DNA of 64,000 nucleotides, from NCBI RefSeq assembly GCF_029846175.1, contig NZ_JARWAC010000027.1:62001-126000 (forward strand), written 5' to 3'. Under the pieces are notes generated by a model that was not told the DNA's origin, ran no database searches, and saw only the letters and a list, made by a program, of their open reading frames with translations. The position numbers and the translations under genes were made by a program. Numbering within the stretch: the stretch's first letter is position 1; each line of letters opens with the position of its first letter. This document shows, one piece after another, positions 1 through 8,806 of the stretch. The DNA comes from Sphaerisporangium sp. TRM90804. Its GTDB lineage: Bacteria; Actinomycetota; Actinomycetes; Streptosporangiales; Streptosporangiaceae.

Positions 1-16
1 GTCACCGGAGCCCCCG

Positions 17-571
17 TTGCCTGACCGCGAGCCGGAAGGCCTGAGAAACCACACGAAGCCTGACGACACCGCCCGGAATCACGCGGAACCGGACGGCGGC
101 CCCGCACACCCCGCGCCGGCCGAAGACGAGCCGGACGGCGGCCCCTGGGGCGATGGGGAGCCCGACCTGCCGCTGTGGGAGCTGATCCAGACCTCCCACG
201 TCGTCGCCCGGCGCTTCACCGAGGTCTTCGCCTCCGTCGGCCTGACCCCGACCCAGTTCGGCGTCCTGGCCTCGCTCGCCGACCGTGACGACCTCACCCA
301 GGCCGAGCTGGCCCGGGCGATCATGGTGCGCCCGCAGAGCATGAACGAGCTGTTCGTCTCCCTTCTCGAACGCGGCCTGGTGGCCCGGGACGGCCCGGGC
401 GGCCGAGGCCGCCGCACCGGCCTGCGCATAACCGAGGCCGGCCGCGCCCTGCTCCACCACGCCCAGCCCCCGGTGGCCGCCTTCAACGCTCCCGGCGCCA
501 TCGGCCTCTCCCCGGCCGAGGCCGCCGACCTGACCCGGCTGCTGCGCATCGTCCGCGAGACGCTGTCCTGA
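17..571 (+). CDS. MarR-family transcriptional regulator
   Basis: A 184-residue protein with a winged-helix MarR core at about residues 75-145. The recognition-helix region reads LTQAELARAIMVRPQSMNE and is followed by a basic wing and an ITEAGRALL segment typical of the family. MarR proteins are homodimeric repressors that respond to small aromatic ligands or oxidants. The acidic, proline-rich first 50 residues are unlike the family core and may be a native extension or an over-long start call. The start shown is a TTG at the very edge of the window, so the true start could lie upstream. The gene is followed about 100 bp later by a flavocytochrome on the same strand, which is a plausible target but the link is only positional. 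Confidence 0.8.
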   Translation: MPDREPEGLRNHTKPDDTARNHAEPDGGPAHPAPAEDEPDGGPWGDGEPDLPLWELIQTSHVVARRFTEVFASVGLTPTQFGVLASLADRDDLTQAELARAIMVRPQSMNELFVSLLERGLVARDGPGGRGRRTGLRITEAGRALLHHAQPPVAAFNAPGAIGLSPAEAADLTRLLRIVRETLS

Positions 572-668
572 GAGGCTCACGGCCGCAGACGCTGAAGGGA
601 CCTCCGGAACCCGCCCGTCTCCCGAGGCGAGTGGCGATACTTGGCGGTAGACGGCGGGCGGAGGGTGT

Positions 669-1943
669 GTGCGCAGGGCTGGCGTCGGTATGACGGTCGT
701 GGTGGCGATCGTGGCGGTCAACGCCGGGTTGTGGCTCGTTCTCCCGCCCGCCGCCGCCGGACCGCACGCCGTCCGGCAGGTGCTCGGGGAGTTCGTCGCG
801 TCCACCGCGGTCCTGCTGTTCTCCGTGACCCTCGTGCTGGCCACGCGGGCACGGTTCCTGGAGCCCTACTTCGGCGGCCTCGACCGCATGTACCGCGCCC
901 ACCGCCGCACGGGTCAGGCCGGCTTCCTGCTGCTGACCGCCCATGTCGCGCTCATCCCGTGGACGCTGGGCTCCCCGGGCGGCACGCCGTCAGGCTTCAT
1001 CGCCTTCGCCGGGATCGCGATCCTGGTCCTGCTGACCGTGGGGCCGCGCCTGGCCCTCGTCAGGCGGGTCGTCACGCTGAACTACCGGGGCTGGCGGCAC
1101 ACCCACAAGTTCATCGGCCTGTTCTTCACCTTCGGCTTCGCCCACATGCTGCTCGTCGACCAGGTGGTCGAGACGACGGCCGTGCCCTTCGCCGTACTCG
1201 TGGCCGCCTACGTCGCCGGCATCGCCGCCTACCTGTACACCCTGCTCCTGGCGAGGTTCGTCAGGCCGACCTTCCCCTACCTGGTCGAGGTGGTGCGGCG
1301 GCTGAACAGCGCCACGATCGAGGTCTCTCTGCGGCCGCGCAAGAAGAAGCGGCTGACCTTCCGGTCGGGGCAGTTCGTGTTCGTCAGGTTCCACCGGTGG
1401 GGCCTGCGCGAGCCGCACCCGTTCACCGTCAGCAGCGCGCCGTCCGCGGAACACCTGCGCCTCACCATCAAGGCGAGCGGCGACTACACCCGAAGGGTGC
1501 ACCGGGACATCCAGGCCGGACACCGGGTAACCGTCGAGGGCAGCTACGGCATGCTCGACTACAGGCGGGGAGGCCCGCGGCAGATCTGGATCGCCGGCGG
1601 CATCGGCGTGACGCCGTTCCTGAGCTGGCTGCGCGACATGGAGCAGACGACCGAGCACACGATCGACCTGTTCTGCACGGTGCGCCAGGCCGACGAGGCG
1701 CTCTTCTGGGACGAGATCCGGGCCGCCGCCGACCGGCACCCCCGGCTGCGGGTGCACACGAACGTCTCCTCCGAGGCCGGCTCGCTGACCGTCCCCCGCA
1801 TCGTCGCCACGGCCGGAGACCTCGACGGCGCGCACATCTACATGTGCGGGCCGGTCTCCATGATCAACTCCTTCGAGCGCGGCTTCCGCCGCCTGGGCGT
1901 CCCGGCCACGACGATCCACTTCGAGGAGTTCAGCTTCCGGTAG
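669..1943 (+). CDS. Ferric-reductase-like membrane flavocytochrome (FNR type)
   Basis: A 424-residue membrane oxidoreductase. The first half has about six hydrophobic segments with histidines (for example HTHKFIGLFFTFGFAHM), matching the haem-binding ferric reductase-like transmembrane domain. The second half is a ferredoxin-NADP reductase module: FAD-binding HPFTVSSAP near residue 250, the NAD(P)-binding glycine motif AGGIGVTPFLSW near 308 and the C-terminal MCGPVSMI near 392. It should move electrons from NAD(P)H through FAD and haem to an acceptor at the membrane, such as ferric iron or oxygen; the acceptor cannot be read from the sequence. The GTG start at 669 gives MRRAGVGMT; the internal ATG seven codons later is an alternative. 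Confidence 0.85.
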   Translation: MRRAGVGMTVVVAIVAVNAGLWLVLPPAAAGPHAVRQVLGEFVASTAVLLFSVTLVLATRARFLEPYFGGLDRMYRAHRRTGQAGFLLLTAHVALIPWTLGSPGGTPSGFIAFAGIAILVLLTVGPRLALVRRVVTLNYRGWRHTHKFIGLFFTFGFAHMLLVDQVVETTAVPFAVLVAAYVAGIAAYLYTLLLARFVRPTFPYLVEVVRRLNSATIEVSLRPRKKKRLTFRSGQFVFVRFHRWGLREPHPFTVSSAPSAEHLRLTIKASGDYTRRVHRDIQAGHRVTVEGSYGMLDYRRGGPRQIWIAGGIGVTPFLSWLRDMEQTTEHTIDLFCTVRQADEALFWDEIRAAADRHPRLRVHTNVSSEAGSLTVPRIVATAGDLDGAHIYMCGPVSMINSFERGFRRLGVPATTIHFEEFSFR

Positions 1944-2553
1944 CCGGGGGAGCGCCCGGTGGAACGATGCACATGACTACTTGGGCGGATTCGTCTTATA
2001 AGACCAAAGTGTACGGAAGACGACCCTCTTATTGGCGAATGGCGATTTGTCGCCTGTCAATACGTTTGTCGGCTAACAATAGGATGTTTGTCGGATGCGT
2101 ATCACCCCATGTGCGATGCGTAAGCGCCGCCACATCCCTCGCAGGTAACATTGCCGTTCCCTTGAGCCTCGTGAGCGATGCCGTTGAATCCACCCCTCGA
2201 AAGGCCAAAGGGGACACTTAGCGGCAAATATCCTGCCATCCGGGATCGGCCCCGCGTCGTCCCCGAATGCCATTCCAGTCTCGTGACCTGGCCGGATCTG
2301 TAGCGACCGATGCCTCCGGTCGCTGTCGTCGCGCCGAACCGCCGCGCCTTTTCGGCCCCTCACCTGGGCCATCTTCGGACAGTGAGACTGAATTATTACG
2401 CCCCGTCACAATCGTCGGATTGCTCACCTAAAACGCCCCGCGTCAATGGGTTGTGACAAATCTAACATTGGGGATGTTTTGTGAGTCCGTGGTGTGATCA
2501 TTGCCGATGAATCGCCCCCGAGGGCGTATGCGCACCGATCGGAGTTCATCGGA
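1944..2553. other. Long AT-richer intergenic region, no gene seen
   Basis: About 610 bases between the flavocytochrome and the secreted protease. The composition is clearly less GC-rich than the neighbours (for example 1975-2110 and 2385-2490), and no reading frame has convincing protein character. A small hairpin GGCGA-TTTG-TCGCC lies at 2041-2054. The stretch probably holds the protease promoter, but I cannot place a convincing -35/-10 pair. Confidence 0.5.
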
Positions 2554-4377
2554 ATGCAGCTCAGGCGAAAAGTCACCCTGGCCGCGGCGTGGATCCTCCT
2601 CGCGACCGGCCTGGTCGCCTCACCCCCAGCGGCGTCGGCCGCCGCCCCCCCGGATGACGTTCCCATCCGCGTCGCGGAGGACGTCTTCCCCGGCGCCAAG
2701 ATCGGCCAGCGCGCCGGCCCGGCCCCCTTACCGCCGAACCTCGCCCCCAAGGCGCCCGCCGACATGCAACGGGTCGTCTGCGACGGCGACGGCACCAGCG
2801 GCAAGCGCGTCGAGGTCCTGTACGTGCGCGAGTCGTCGATGCCCAACCGCTACACGCAGCTCCTGCCCATCTTCCGCGCGTGGCTGGCGAACGCCGACGA
2901 CGCGTTCAACGACGGCGCGGCCACCCAGAACCGCAGCAGGCACATCCGGTACGTCACCACCGCCGTCAGCGGCGGCTGCGCCGCGGTCGTCCGCAACCTG
3001 ACGGTGCCCGCCGGTTCGCTGGCCAACTTCGACTCCAGTGTGGCCGCCGTCCAGGCCCTCGGCTACACCAGCACCGACCGGCACTACCTCATGCTCACCG
3101 AGGCCACGGTGATCTGCGGCGTGGGCCAGATCCACGGCGACGACCTGACGACCGGCTCCTCCAACGCCAACAACGGGCTCGCCTACGCCCGCGTGGACGC
3201 CATCCCCGGCTGCTTCGGCGCCAACGCCATCACCCACGAACTGGGGCACACCTTCGGCGCCGTGCAGCTCAGCGCGCCGCACTCGGACGGCAGCTGGCAC
3301 TGCCTCGACCAGTGGGACCTCATGTGCTACGGCGGCAGCCCCACGTGGAGCTGCCTGCAGTGGAACGACTACCGGCTGCCCGACTGCAACCGGGACGACT
3401 ACTACAACGCCGCTCCCGCCGCCGGCAGCTACCTGGCCACACACTGGAACACCGCCAACAGCGCCTACCTCATCGCGGGCGGCTCGGCCGACAGCGACCC
3501 GCATCCCAAGGTCGGCAACACCTACGTCATCACCAACGTCTCCACAGGGGGCGCGCTGGAACCCATCAACGGGTCCACCAGTTCCCTCACCGAGCTGAGC
3601 CAGCGCACCCGCGTGGACACCCCCAGCCAGAAGTGGCTGATGGGCTACACCACCGGCCTGCAGTTCATCAACGTCGGCAGCCGCCTGTGCGCCGACAGCT
3701 CCTACAGCGGCACCACCCCGGGCACGACGCTGCTGCAGTACCCCTGCGCCGGCCAGGACGGCATGCGCTTCGCGTACCTGTCGACCGGCGGGAACACCTT
3801 CGCCATCTTCGACTGGCTCTCGGGGCTGGCGCTGACCGCGGGCGGCGCCCACCCGGCGCCCATCACCCAGCAGGTCTACACCGGCGCCACCAACCAGCAG
3901 TGGGTGTTCAACTCGGTCTCCGGCATCGCGCCGGTGAACAACAGCGTCTACTACCTGCAGAACTACAACAGCCGCGACAACGCCGAGCCCGCGGGCGCCT
4001 CGACCGCGTCCGGCGCGCTCGTCACGCACAACACGCCGACCACCGCCAACAGCCAGCGGTGGAGGCTCCAGGCCACCGGTTCCTACTGGAACCTGGTGAA
4101 CGTCAACAGCTCCAAGTGCCTCGACCTGGTCAGCGCCAGCACGTCCAGCGGCATCCAGATCAGGCAGGCGAACTGCGGTTCCGCCAACAGCCAGCAATGG
4201 ACGTTCAGACGGGTCGCCGACGGGACGTTCTACCTGGTCAACCGGCACAGCAGCAAGGTCGTCCACTCGCCGCCCGGCAGCGGCACGACCCTCGACCAAC
4301 AGACCATCACAGGCAACGGCGACCCCGGCCTCGGCATCGTCGCCGGCAACGAGATCTGGTACCTGAACCCCGTGTGA
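2554..4377 (+). CDS. Secreted metzincin-like metalloprotease with ricin-type lectin repeats
   Basis: The start at ATG 2554 is preferred because GGAG lies nine bases upstream and the next 30 residues form a Sec signal peptide ending near ASAAA. The frame is open further upstream to 2494. The protein is 607 residues. Residues 40-300 hold a zinc protease domain with HELGHTFGA at about 228-236, an HExxHxxG motif, and a DLMCYG segment near 255 that resembles the Met-turn of metzincins. Residues 320-605 contain repeated ricin-type beta-trefoil units marked by QQW/QRW motifs (QQWVF, SQRWRL, SQQWTF), which bind sugars. It is probably a secreted protease tethered to glycans or cell wall. The third zinc ligand is not obvious at the usual spacing; a nearby PHSD histidine may serve. 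Confidence 0.8.
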   Translation: MQLRRKVTLAAAWILLATGLVASPPAASAAAPPDDVPIRVAEDVFPGAKIGQRAGPAPLPPNLAPKAPADMQRVVCDGDGTSGKRVEVLYVRESSMPNRYTQLLPIFRAWLANADDAFNDGAATQNRSRHIRYVTTAVSGGCAAVVRNLTVPAGSLANFDSSVAAVQALGYTSTDRHYLMLTEATVICGVGQIHGDDLTTGSSNANNGLAYARVDAIPGCFGANAITHELGHTFGAVQLSAPHSDGSWHCLDQWDLMCYGGSPTWSCLQWNDYRLPDCNRDDYYNAAPAAGSYLATHWNTANSAYLIAGGSADSDPHPKVGNTYVITNVSTGGALEPINGSTSSLTELSQRTRVDTPSQKWLMGYTTGLQFINVGSRLCADSSYSGTTPGTTLLQYPCAGQDGMRFAYLSTGGNTFAIFDWLSGLALTAGGAHPAPITQQVYTGATNQQWVFNSVSGIAPVNNSVYYLQNYNSRDNAEPAGASTASGALVTHNTPTTANSQRWRLQATGSYWNLVNVNSSKCLDLVSASTSSGIQIRQANCGSANSQQWTFRRVADGTFYLVNRHSSKVVHSPPGSGTTLDQQTITGNGDPGLGIVAGNEIWYLNPV

Positions 4378-4423
4378 GGCTCTGCTAGCCCGCTCGCTCA
4401 ATGAGGGCTTCCGCCAGACCGAC

Positions 4424-4453
4424 GAGGGCCGCCCGGCTTCCCGGGCGGCCCTC
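4424..4453 (+). terminator. Hairpin terminator after the protease
   Basis: A perfect 13-bp inverted repeat, GAGGGCCGCCCGG (4424-4436) and CCGGGCGGCCCTC (4441-4453), with a CTTC loop. It lies 47 bases after the protease stop. There is no long T run, as is usual in high-GC actinomycetes. Confidence 0.8.
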
Positions 4454-4819
4454 CCGCATGTCCGGCGCCATCGCGCGCCGCCTGCTCCGGCGCTCGCAAG
4501 CCGGCCGATCCCGTCCTCGGCACCGACCTTCCATGTTCCGCGAAATTTCATGGACTCAGCGCTTGATGAAGAGAACCTTCAGACATATGTTAACGATCGA
4601 CCCGTCCCACCCCATAGGCGGTGAGATGTCGCATTGTCCCCTGGCGGAGGTCTTCCCCTCCCGTCGAAGGCCGACCAACGTGGCGCCCAAGAAGCAGATC
4701 ATCTCCGAGTACGGCACCGGGGATGGCGACACCTCGTAGTCCCGCCGCCACGGGCTCATCGACATCACGGACTGGGCGCCTATCCACCCCCCGATACGCA
4801 CCTGTTCAGAGAGGTGAGT

Positions 4820-5722
4820 ATGCCCACACCCGGCAGACCGACCCGGCAGACGTCCCTCAGATCCGCTTCCCTCGCCCTGTCGCTCGCTCTCGCGACGACG
4901 CTGCTACCCCAGCCCGCCTCAGCGCAGAGCATCAACGTGCTGGCGTCCCACAAGAGCCCCTTCAACTGCGGCAAGACGTTCTACGCCAACAACTGGTCCC
5001 CGGGCCACAACCCCTCGGGCTCCATCGACTGGCAGACCTACGGAAGCGACGCCATCTCCGGCGAGACCGTGCGCGCCACCGCCGCGGGCACCGCGTACTT
5101 CTCCGACGCGGGAAGCACCAGTTACGGCAAGTGGGTGGAGGTCCGCCACGGCGACGGCACCAGAACCCGCTACGCCCACCTCGCGACCATGGTGAGAGCG
5201 GCCGGCGGCTCCATGAGCGTCAGCCAGGGCACCGCCATCGGCACCGTCGGATCGACCGGCGGCTCCAGCGCCCCCCACCTGCACTACGAACAGCGAACCT
5301 CCTCCGGAGCCGTAGACACCAGCCCCACCGTGGACGGCACGACCGTCTCCCTGGGCCAGCGAAAAGCCGTGACCAGCTCCAACTCCTGCGGCGGCGCCGG
5401 CAACCCGTACACCCCCCAAGAGGTCTGCGGCAGCGGCTTCACCGTCATAGACAGCGCCGCCCTGACCGGCGGCCGCACCTACCTCCTGTACAACGCAGGC
5501 AACGGCAACAACTGCGTAGCAACCCTCAAGACCACAAACCTAGGAAGCTCCACCTCCACCTCCGCCTTCCTGGAACCCCAAGGCGAATCCAGAACCACCG
5601 ACTCCGGCAACTACGCCTACTACGCCGGCCCAGTCAAACGCGCCGCTGCGGGCCAATGCGTCAAATGGGGCGGCTCCATAACCAGCAGCACCTACACCAG
5701 CCCCTTCGAACACTGCGGGTAG
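4820..5722 (+). CDS. Secreted M23 (LytM-type) peptidase with C-terminal accessory domain
   Basis: Start at ATG 4820, preceded by GAGAGGTGAG. The frame is open to 4634, but only this start gives a clean signal peptide (basic start, LALSLALATTL, then PASAQS). The mature protein has an M23 fold: a zinc-site aspartate in SIDW near residue 69, GxxRYAHL in the middle and the PHLHYEQ HxH motif near 153. M23 enzymes are zinc endopeptidases that cut peptidoglycan cross-bridges. The last 100 residues (CGSGFTVID..., LLYNAGNG, AAGQCVKWGG) are not part of M23; from memory they resemble actinomycete spore-associated protein A, which I could not check. The upstream 366 bases (4454-4819) hold no gene that I can support. 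Confidence 0.85.
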   Translation: MPTPGRPTRQTSLRSASLALSLALATTLLPQPASAQSINVLASHKSPFNCGKTFYANNWSPGHNPSGSIDWQTYGSDAISGETVRATAAGTAYFSDAGSTSYGKWVEVRHGDGTRTRYAHLATMVRAAGGSMSVSQGTAIGTVGSTGGSSAPHLHYEQRTSSGAVDTSPTVDGTTVSLGQRKAVTSSNSCGGAGNPYTPQEVCGSGFTVIDSAALTGGRTYLLYNAGNGNNCVATLKTTNLGSSTSTSAFLEPQGESRTTDSGNYAYYAGPVKRAAAGQCVKWGGSITSSTYTSPFEHCG

Positions 5723-5725
5723 AGC

Positions 5726-5762
5726 AAGGCTCCTTCGACGACCCGGCCGCCGAAGGAGCCTT
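5726..5762 (+). terminator. Hairpin terminator after the M23 peptidase
   Basis: A perfect 12-bp stem, AAGGCTCCTTCG (5726-5737) and CGAAGGAGCCTT (5751-5762), beginning three bases after the stop codon and followed by a T-containing tail. Confidence 0.85.
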
Positions 5763-6414
5763 CCTCATTCGATCGAGCTTGGTCGCAACCAGCTCCGAAT
5801 CCTGACCCCTCGTCGGCGGGCGGATTCCAGGTGGTTCGGCACGATGGTCGATACCCGGCAGGAAGCCCCGTCAGCCTGATCACCACCCATCCCACGTCCG
5901 GCAGCCCCACCACGGACCGACCAGATGCATGGTGCGGTCACACGATGCATCTTCGGGCGCCTTGACCGCCCGCTCCTCCTGCCCCTGAGCCGCACCCACC
6001 TGTAAGTCCGCCAGCATCGTCGAAGCATGACGCCCCAGCCGATCTCCGTCCACGGCTATCACGAGCAAGAGGCGCCTTGGCTCGCCACCTCCGGGCGTGC
6101 GGCGTCTCGCCATGGCACTGTGGTTCATTTCGGGTACATGCCGCTGCCGCCTGCATGGGGTTTCGGTGGCATCTGGCTGCCGGGACCTCACGGGCCTATC
6201 AGCACGAATAACAGACATGACTCGAGTGGTCCCGGCACCATCGTGCCCGGCCGCCCACGTAGACGCTGAGATCAGGGAAAGAGGGGCGCGGGCACCACCA
6301 GGGCGTGAAGTTCCAGGCTTCCGAGGGAGAGTCGCGTTCCAAGGCGGCCACGATGCGGCCAGCGGCGACTCTGGGCCGCTGTCCCATGGGTGGGAACCCT
6401 CATGACGGTGCCGG
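5763..6414. other. Intergenic stretch without a supported gene
   Basis: About 650 bases between two opposed genes. Several frames are open by GC bias, but none shows a recognisable protein, a good start or domain-like composition. Around 6150-6200 there is a faint resemblance to the attachment flank found at 9300 and 23610, too weak to call. Confidence 0.4.
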
Positions 6415-6711
6415 TCAGGCGAGTTGCGGGGCCGTTGTGCGCGCCGCCACCCGCCGTTCGAACCACAGCGAGGTGAACGGCGGCACCGCACACGCCAGGC
6501 CGAGCACCACCGCGCCCCGGCTCCAGCCCGCCTCCCGAGCCGAGAGCAGCACTGCGACCACATACAGCACGAACATCGCCCCGTGGATCGGCCCGAACAC
6601 CTTGACCCCGAGCTCGCCGGTATCGGTCACGTACTTGAAGAACATCCCAACCAGCAGCCCCGCCCACGAACACGCCTCGGCCACCGCCACGACCCGAAAC
6701 CAGCGCAGCAC
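6415..6711 (-). CDS. DUF3817 integral membrane protein
   Basis: A 98-residue protein with three hydrophobic helices. The pattern VAEACSWAGLLVGMFFKY, then FGPIHGAMFVLYV and a final PPFTSLWFERR, is characteristic of the DUF3817 (YdzA-like) family. The molecular function of the family is unknown. The gene stands alone on the minus strand, with a near-perfect palindrome about 32 bp upstream of the start, so it is probably repressor-controlled. Confidence 0.85.
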   Translation of the reverse strand: MLRWFRVVAVAEACSWAGLLVGMFFKYVTDTGELGVKVFGPIHGAMFVLYVVAVLLSAREAGWSRGAVVLGLACAVPPFTSLWFERRVAARTTAPQLA

Positions 6712-6742
6712 GCTTCACCCTTTCACCCGGTACCGGCGCATA

Positions 6743-6759
6743 CTCTACAGACTGTAGAG
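6743..6759. promoter_or_regulatory. Palindromic operator-like site upstream of the DUF3817 gene
   Basis: CTCTACAG-A-CTGTAGAG is a perfect 8+1+8 palindrome 32 bases upstream of the DUF3817 start, with a further GTAGAG half-site at 6761. The TACAG/CTGTA core resembles sites of winged-helix repressors such as the BlaI class; the regulator is not identified. Confidence 0.55.
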
Positions 6760-6920
6760 CGTAGAGGTAGCCCTACTGCGCATCTGCGAGTAACTGCTGA
6801 TTCCTCTCCTCGTCGCCCGTGATCCGCATGAACACGGGATGGCCGGTGGGCGTGATCGCGCGGCGGGCGTCCGGGGACGACGCCGTGCGCCCGCACGCCC
6901 GCCGCGGTCTCGACCGGGGG

Positions 6921-7613
6921 TCAGCTCGCCGATACCGAGAAGCTGTTCGTGTGGAAGTCCATGCCGCCGCTGGAGGAGGTGATCTCGTAGCCGAACTGGA
7001 CGTCGCCCAGGGTCACGTCACCGAACCAGCCCCTGTTCCGCAGCCAGTCGAGGATCGCCTTGATGTCCACGGTCCCGGAGCTGGTATTGCCCTGCCGGAC
7101 GAACGAGAACACCTGGTTGGAGCCGTTGGAGCCGCGGTAGACGTCCCAGCTGTGACCGCCGACCGACGCACTGGTCTGCCGCGAGCCGATCGGCCCCACC
7201 GGCCCGTACTTGTTCATCCAAAGCATGATCTCGTAGGCGTGATTGTCGCACCAGATGTCGTAAGTGGACACGTACGCGCCGGCGTTCGGAACCGTGACGT
7301 TGAAGCTGCTTCTGACGCTTCCCAGAGCGCTGATCCTCCGGTTCACATTCCTGGTCGCGTTGGGGTAGGACTTCACCCCGCCGGTGTTGGGATGGTTCGC
7401 CCACACGCCCCAGTTGCTGTACGAGTTAGCCCAGATGGTCTGCGGTCCCGCCCCGCCGCCCCAGATGTTGTTGTAGAGGGTGTACCCCCCGTTGTTCCAT
7501 GTGCCCCATTGATCCGACGATGACCAGGCCGCCGCGTGCGCCGGGTTGGCGAGCACCCCCACGAGCAGCACGAGCATGGACGTCGGGACGAGTAGACGTA
7601 CCGTCCTGAGCAT
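6921..7613 (-). CDS. Secreted GH12 endo-beta-1,4-glucanase
   Basis: A 230-residue secreted protein. Residues 1-28 form a signal peptide ending in AHA. The rest is a single glycoside hydrolase family 12 jelly-roll: the nucleophile is expected at Glu128 in AYEIMLWMNKYG and the acid/base at Glu210 in FGYEITSS, both in the family's conserved contexts. GH12 enzymes cut internal beta-1,4-glucan bonds with retention. There is no carbohydrate-binding module or linker, so this is a catalytic-domain-only form. The start is supported by GGAG seven bases upstream. A LacI-type palindrome lies about 75 bp upstream, which fits induction by cello-oligosaccharides. Confidence 0.9.
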   Translation of the reverse strand: MLRTVRLLVPTSMLVLLVGVLANPAHAAAWSSSDQWGTWNNGGYTLYNNIWGGGAGPQTIWANSYSNWGVWANHPNTGGVKSYPNATRNVNRRISALGSVRSSFNVTVPNAGAYVSTYDIWCDNHAYEIMLWMNKYGPVGPIGSRQTSASVGGHSWDVYRGSNGSNQVFSFVRQGNTSSGTVDIKAILDWLRNRGWFGDVTLGDVQFGYEITSSSGGMDFHTNSFSVSAS

Positions 7614-7686
7614 GATCTTCTCCTACCGTTGTGCCGCCGGCGGCCAGCACCCTCATCTCGTCGTCATCGCGCCGTCGAATCGACTA

Positions 7687-7700
7687 TCGAAGCGCTTCGA
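7687..7700. promoter_or_regulatory. LacI-type palindromic operator upstream of the cellulase
   Basis: TCGAAGCGCTTCGA is a perfect 14-bp palindrome with the central CG step typical of LacI-family operators, positioned 74-87 bases upstream of the GH12 start. Actinobacterial cellulase genes are commonly repressed by LacI proteins (CelR/CebR) at palindromes of this size. The exact sequence differs from the classical CelR site, so the cognate protein is inferred only. Confidence 0.6.
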
Positions 7701-8006
7701 CGACATTTCGACTTGATCGCGACCCGAATCCGCCTTGGAGTGGGGTCACCGTAAAACCGCCTTCCCCCAAGCACAACAGGCCGGAAAAATCTCTCCCCAC
7801 CCCCCAGGTCAAAATCAGGCCCGGGTCCACGCAGATGAAAATTTCGAACAGGGCGCTAGACGGAACCTGGCGATCCCGCTCACGACCTCTCACCCTCACA
7901 ACGGACGCCGTTTCATGGCCTACAAGCCCCCGGAACGTCGCAGGCATGGGTAAGCCGGATGTCCGAGTCTTGCGGTCGATGCTTCGCGGGCATATAGATA
8001 GTCCCA

Positions 8007-8132
8007 GCGCCGGACGTGGCTGAGCGGGCCGGGCACAGCGTGAACGTGCTACTGCGGGACTACGTCAGATCCGTCGATGGCCACCGTGAGACCGCCACCC
8101 GGCACATAGCCGAGGCTCTGACGGCCCTAAAG
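8007..8132 (+). pseudogene. 3' remnant of a tyrosine recombinase (integrase), left element
   Basis: Residues AERAGHSVNVLLRDYVRSVDG and the following 20 match the C-terminal catalytic end of the integrase fragment at 22664-23183 (AERAGHSVDVLLRVYAKCVDG). Nucleotide identity begins abruptly at GCGCCGGACGT near 8007, so everything upstream, including the first catalytic arginines, is missing. The His and Tyr box of the active site is recognisable. The frame runs on without a stop into the next small gene, another sign of decay. It marks the end of an older integrative element. Confidence 0.75.
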
Positions 8133-8258
8133 ACGATCTGTCGTTGGAGCCCCCGGACCCCATACTGGCCCATGGGGATACCCCTTCTACCTTCAGGGGT
8201 TCGCGCCACTGGCATGGAGAGGACGCGGGGCAGTTGCCACCTCCCAAGGAGGACCCAG

Positions 8259-8672
8259 GTGTCGAAACGGAAATCCCGCCGGGGAGAGAACGAATCACCC
8301 GAGGCCGTCGCCGTGGATCAGAGTGATCCGCTGTGGCACGGATCTCAGGTGGGTGGCTTGAGTCCAGGATCCTCGGGCGAACTGGTCACTCCGGATGGAA
8401 CAAAGTGGTGGGCCCGGCGACGCAACGCCGATCGCCGGATCGTCAAGCGGCTGATTGCCAAACCAGGGGTGCCGCTGGTGGTCGGCGCAGTTGGAGGGTT
8501 CCACCGCTCTGTCATCGCTCCCGAAGATCGGGCGCGGGTCTGGGCCGAACTGCATCCTTCGTTCGACGGCCCCGGCGTAAAGAAAGTGCCCGTCGAAGGG
8601 TCGAGCTACAAGGCCACATGGTTCGTCAACGATGCCGGCGGCGAGCTCATCTATCTGGAAGAGAACTGTTGA
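8259..8672 (+). CDS. Hypothetical protein of the left integrative-element remnant
   Basis: A 137-residue protein. GTG 8259 is chosen because AAGGAGG lies six bases upstream. The N-terminus is basic (SKRKSRRGENES), and the body is a compact mixed domain with several tryptophans and a C-terminal NDAGGELIYLEENC segment. I recognise no family. It sits between an integrase remnant and a small gene on the other strand, just before the attachment repeat, so it belongs to the mobile-element cargo or its tail. Confidence 0.6.
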   Translation: MSKRKSRRGENESPEAVAVDQSDPLWHGSQVGGLSPGSSGELVTPDGTKWWARRRNADRRIVKRLIAKPGVPLVVGAVGGFHRSVIAPEDRARVWAELHPSFDGPGVKKVPVEGSSYKATWFVNDAGGELIYLEENC

Positions 8673-8806
8673 CAGGTCCCCTCGCCGAAGTGGCAGAACG
8701 GTCGGGCATGGCGGGATGGAGTGCTGCAGGTCTACGCCACGTGCATCGATAGGCCGCGGGAGATCGCCAGCCAGCCGATCTTGGCTGCTCTCACTCTATG
8801 AGGGTG

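Noticed and set aside
2728-4551. 607-residue minus-strand frame opposite the metalloprotease
   Set aside because: It is an antisense shadow of a GC-rich gene; the plus-strand product has a signal peptide, zinc motif and lectin repeats, whereas the minus-strand peptide is low-complexity Val/Gly/Ala/Arg.
4454-4819. ydaO (c-di-AMP) riboswitch upstream of the M23 peptidase
   Set aside because: Such switches precede wall hydrolases in actinomycetes, but I could not find the conserved ydaO core in this leader.
6150-6215. Possible third attachment flank (GGTGGCATCTGGCTGC and following bases)
   Set aside because: It resembles 9303-9360 and 23612-23665 over about 30 bases, but no tRNA-like core follows, so the match may be chance.
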